Positions 6,988 to 7,001 of a DNA stretch of 7,001 nt are shown here, piece after piece. Below the pieces are notes generated by a model. It saw nothing but the letters and a program-made list of their open reading frames with translations. It had not been told where the DNA came from and did not search any database. The stretch's first letter is position 1; each line of letters begins with the position of its first letter. The stretch is taken from positions 1 to 7,001 of the forward strand of contig CAZFPO010000138.1 of assembly GCA_964521105.1 (NCBI GenBank). Reading direction: 5' to 3'. Source of the DNA: JAQUGA01 sp964521105 (GTDB taxonomy: Bacteria > Bacteroidota > Bacteroidia > Bacteroidales > WCHB1-69). The position numbers were made by a program, and so were the translations under genes.

Positions 6988-7001
6988 ATGAATTTATTAA
7001 A
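6988..7001 (+). CDS. possible start of a further gene (cut by window end)
   Basis: An ATG at 6988, 19 bases after the caspase-like stop codon, opens a frame reading MNLL before the window ends. The spacing and the hydrophobic beginning would fit a third exported protein of the same operon, but only four complete codons are visible. No terminator is seen between the two. Confidence 0.25.

Overview
The window looks like a chromosomal segment of an AT-rich member of the Bacteroidota. Three observations support this. Two proteins carry the two main C-terminal sorting signals of the type IX secretion system (T9SS). The visible promoter elements fit the Bacteroidota consensus TAnnTTTG. Start codons are preceded by A/T-rich sequence rather than by Shine-Dalgarno sites. 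I cannot name a genus.

Positions 3-369 (minus strand) are the tmRNA gene ssrA, with a tRNA-like end, a pseudoknot and the tag reading frame GNDYNYALAA. Just upstream of it on the same strand (402-2480) is a 692-residue secreted protein with a choice-of-anchor L domain, Ig/PKD-like repeats and a gliding-motility-type (type B) T9SS C-terminal domain. Its stop codon is only 32 bases from the tmRNA 5' end, and the tmRNA promoter sits in that gap. A 174-base divergent intergenic region (2481-2654) separates it from a plus-strand gene (2655-3749) for a second T9SS cargo protein. That protein has a type A sorting domain and an N-terminal part that I do not recognise.

The right half (3872-6968) is a tight two-gene plus-strand unit. 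The first gene encodes a small probable lipoprotein of unknown family. The second overlaps it by 8 bases and encodes an exported caspase-like (metacaspase-like) protease with an intact His/Cys dyad, a long middle region without a confident family, and a DUF4384-like C-terminal domain. The overlap, and the export signals on both products, suggest that they work together in the periplasm or at the outer membrane. This pair is the least understood and most interesting part of the window. A possible further gene begins in the last 14 bases.

I saw no CRISPR array, insertion sequence, prophage or attachment site. The other long reading frames, on both strands, are shadows of these genes or of the tmRNA.
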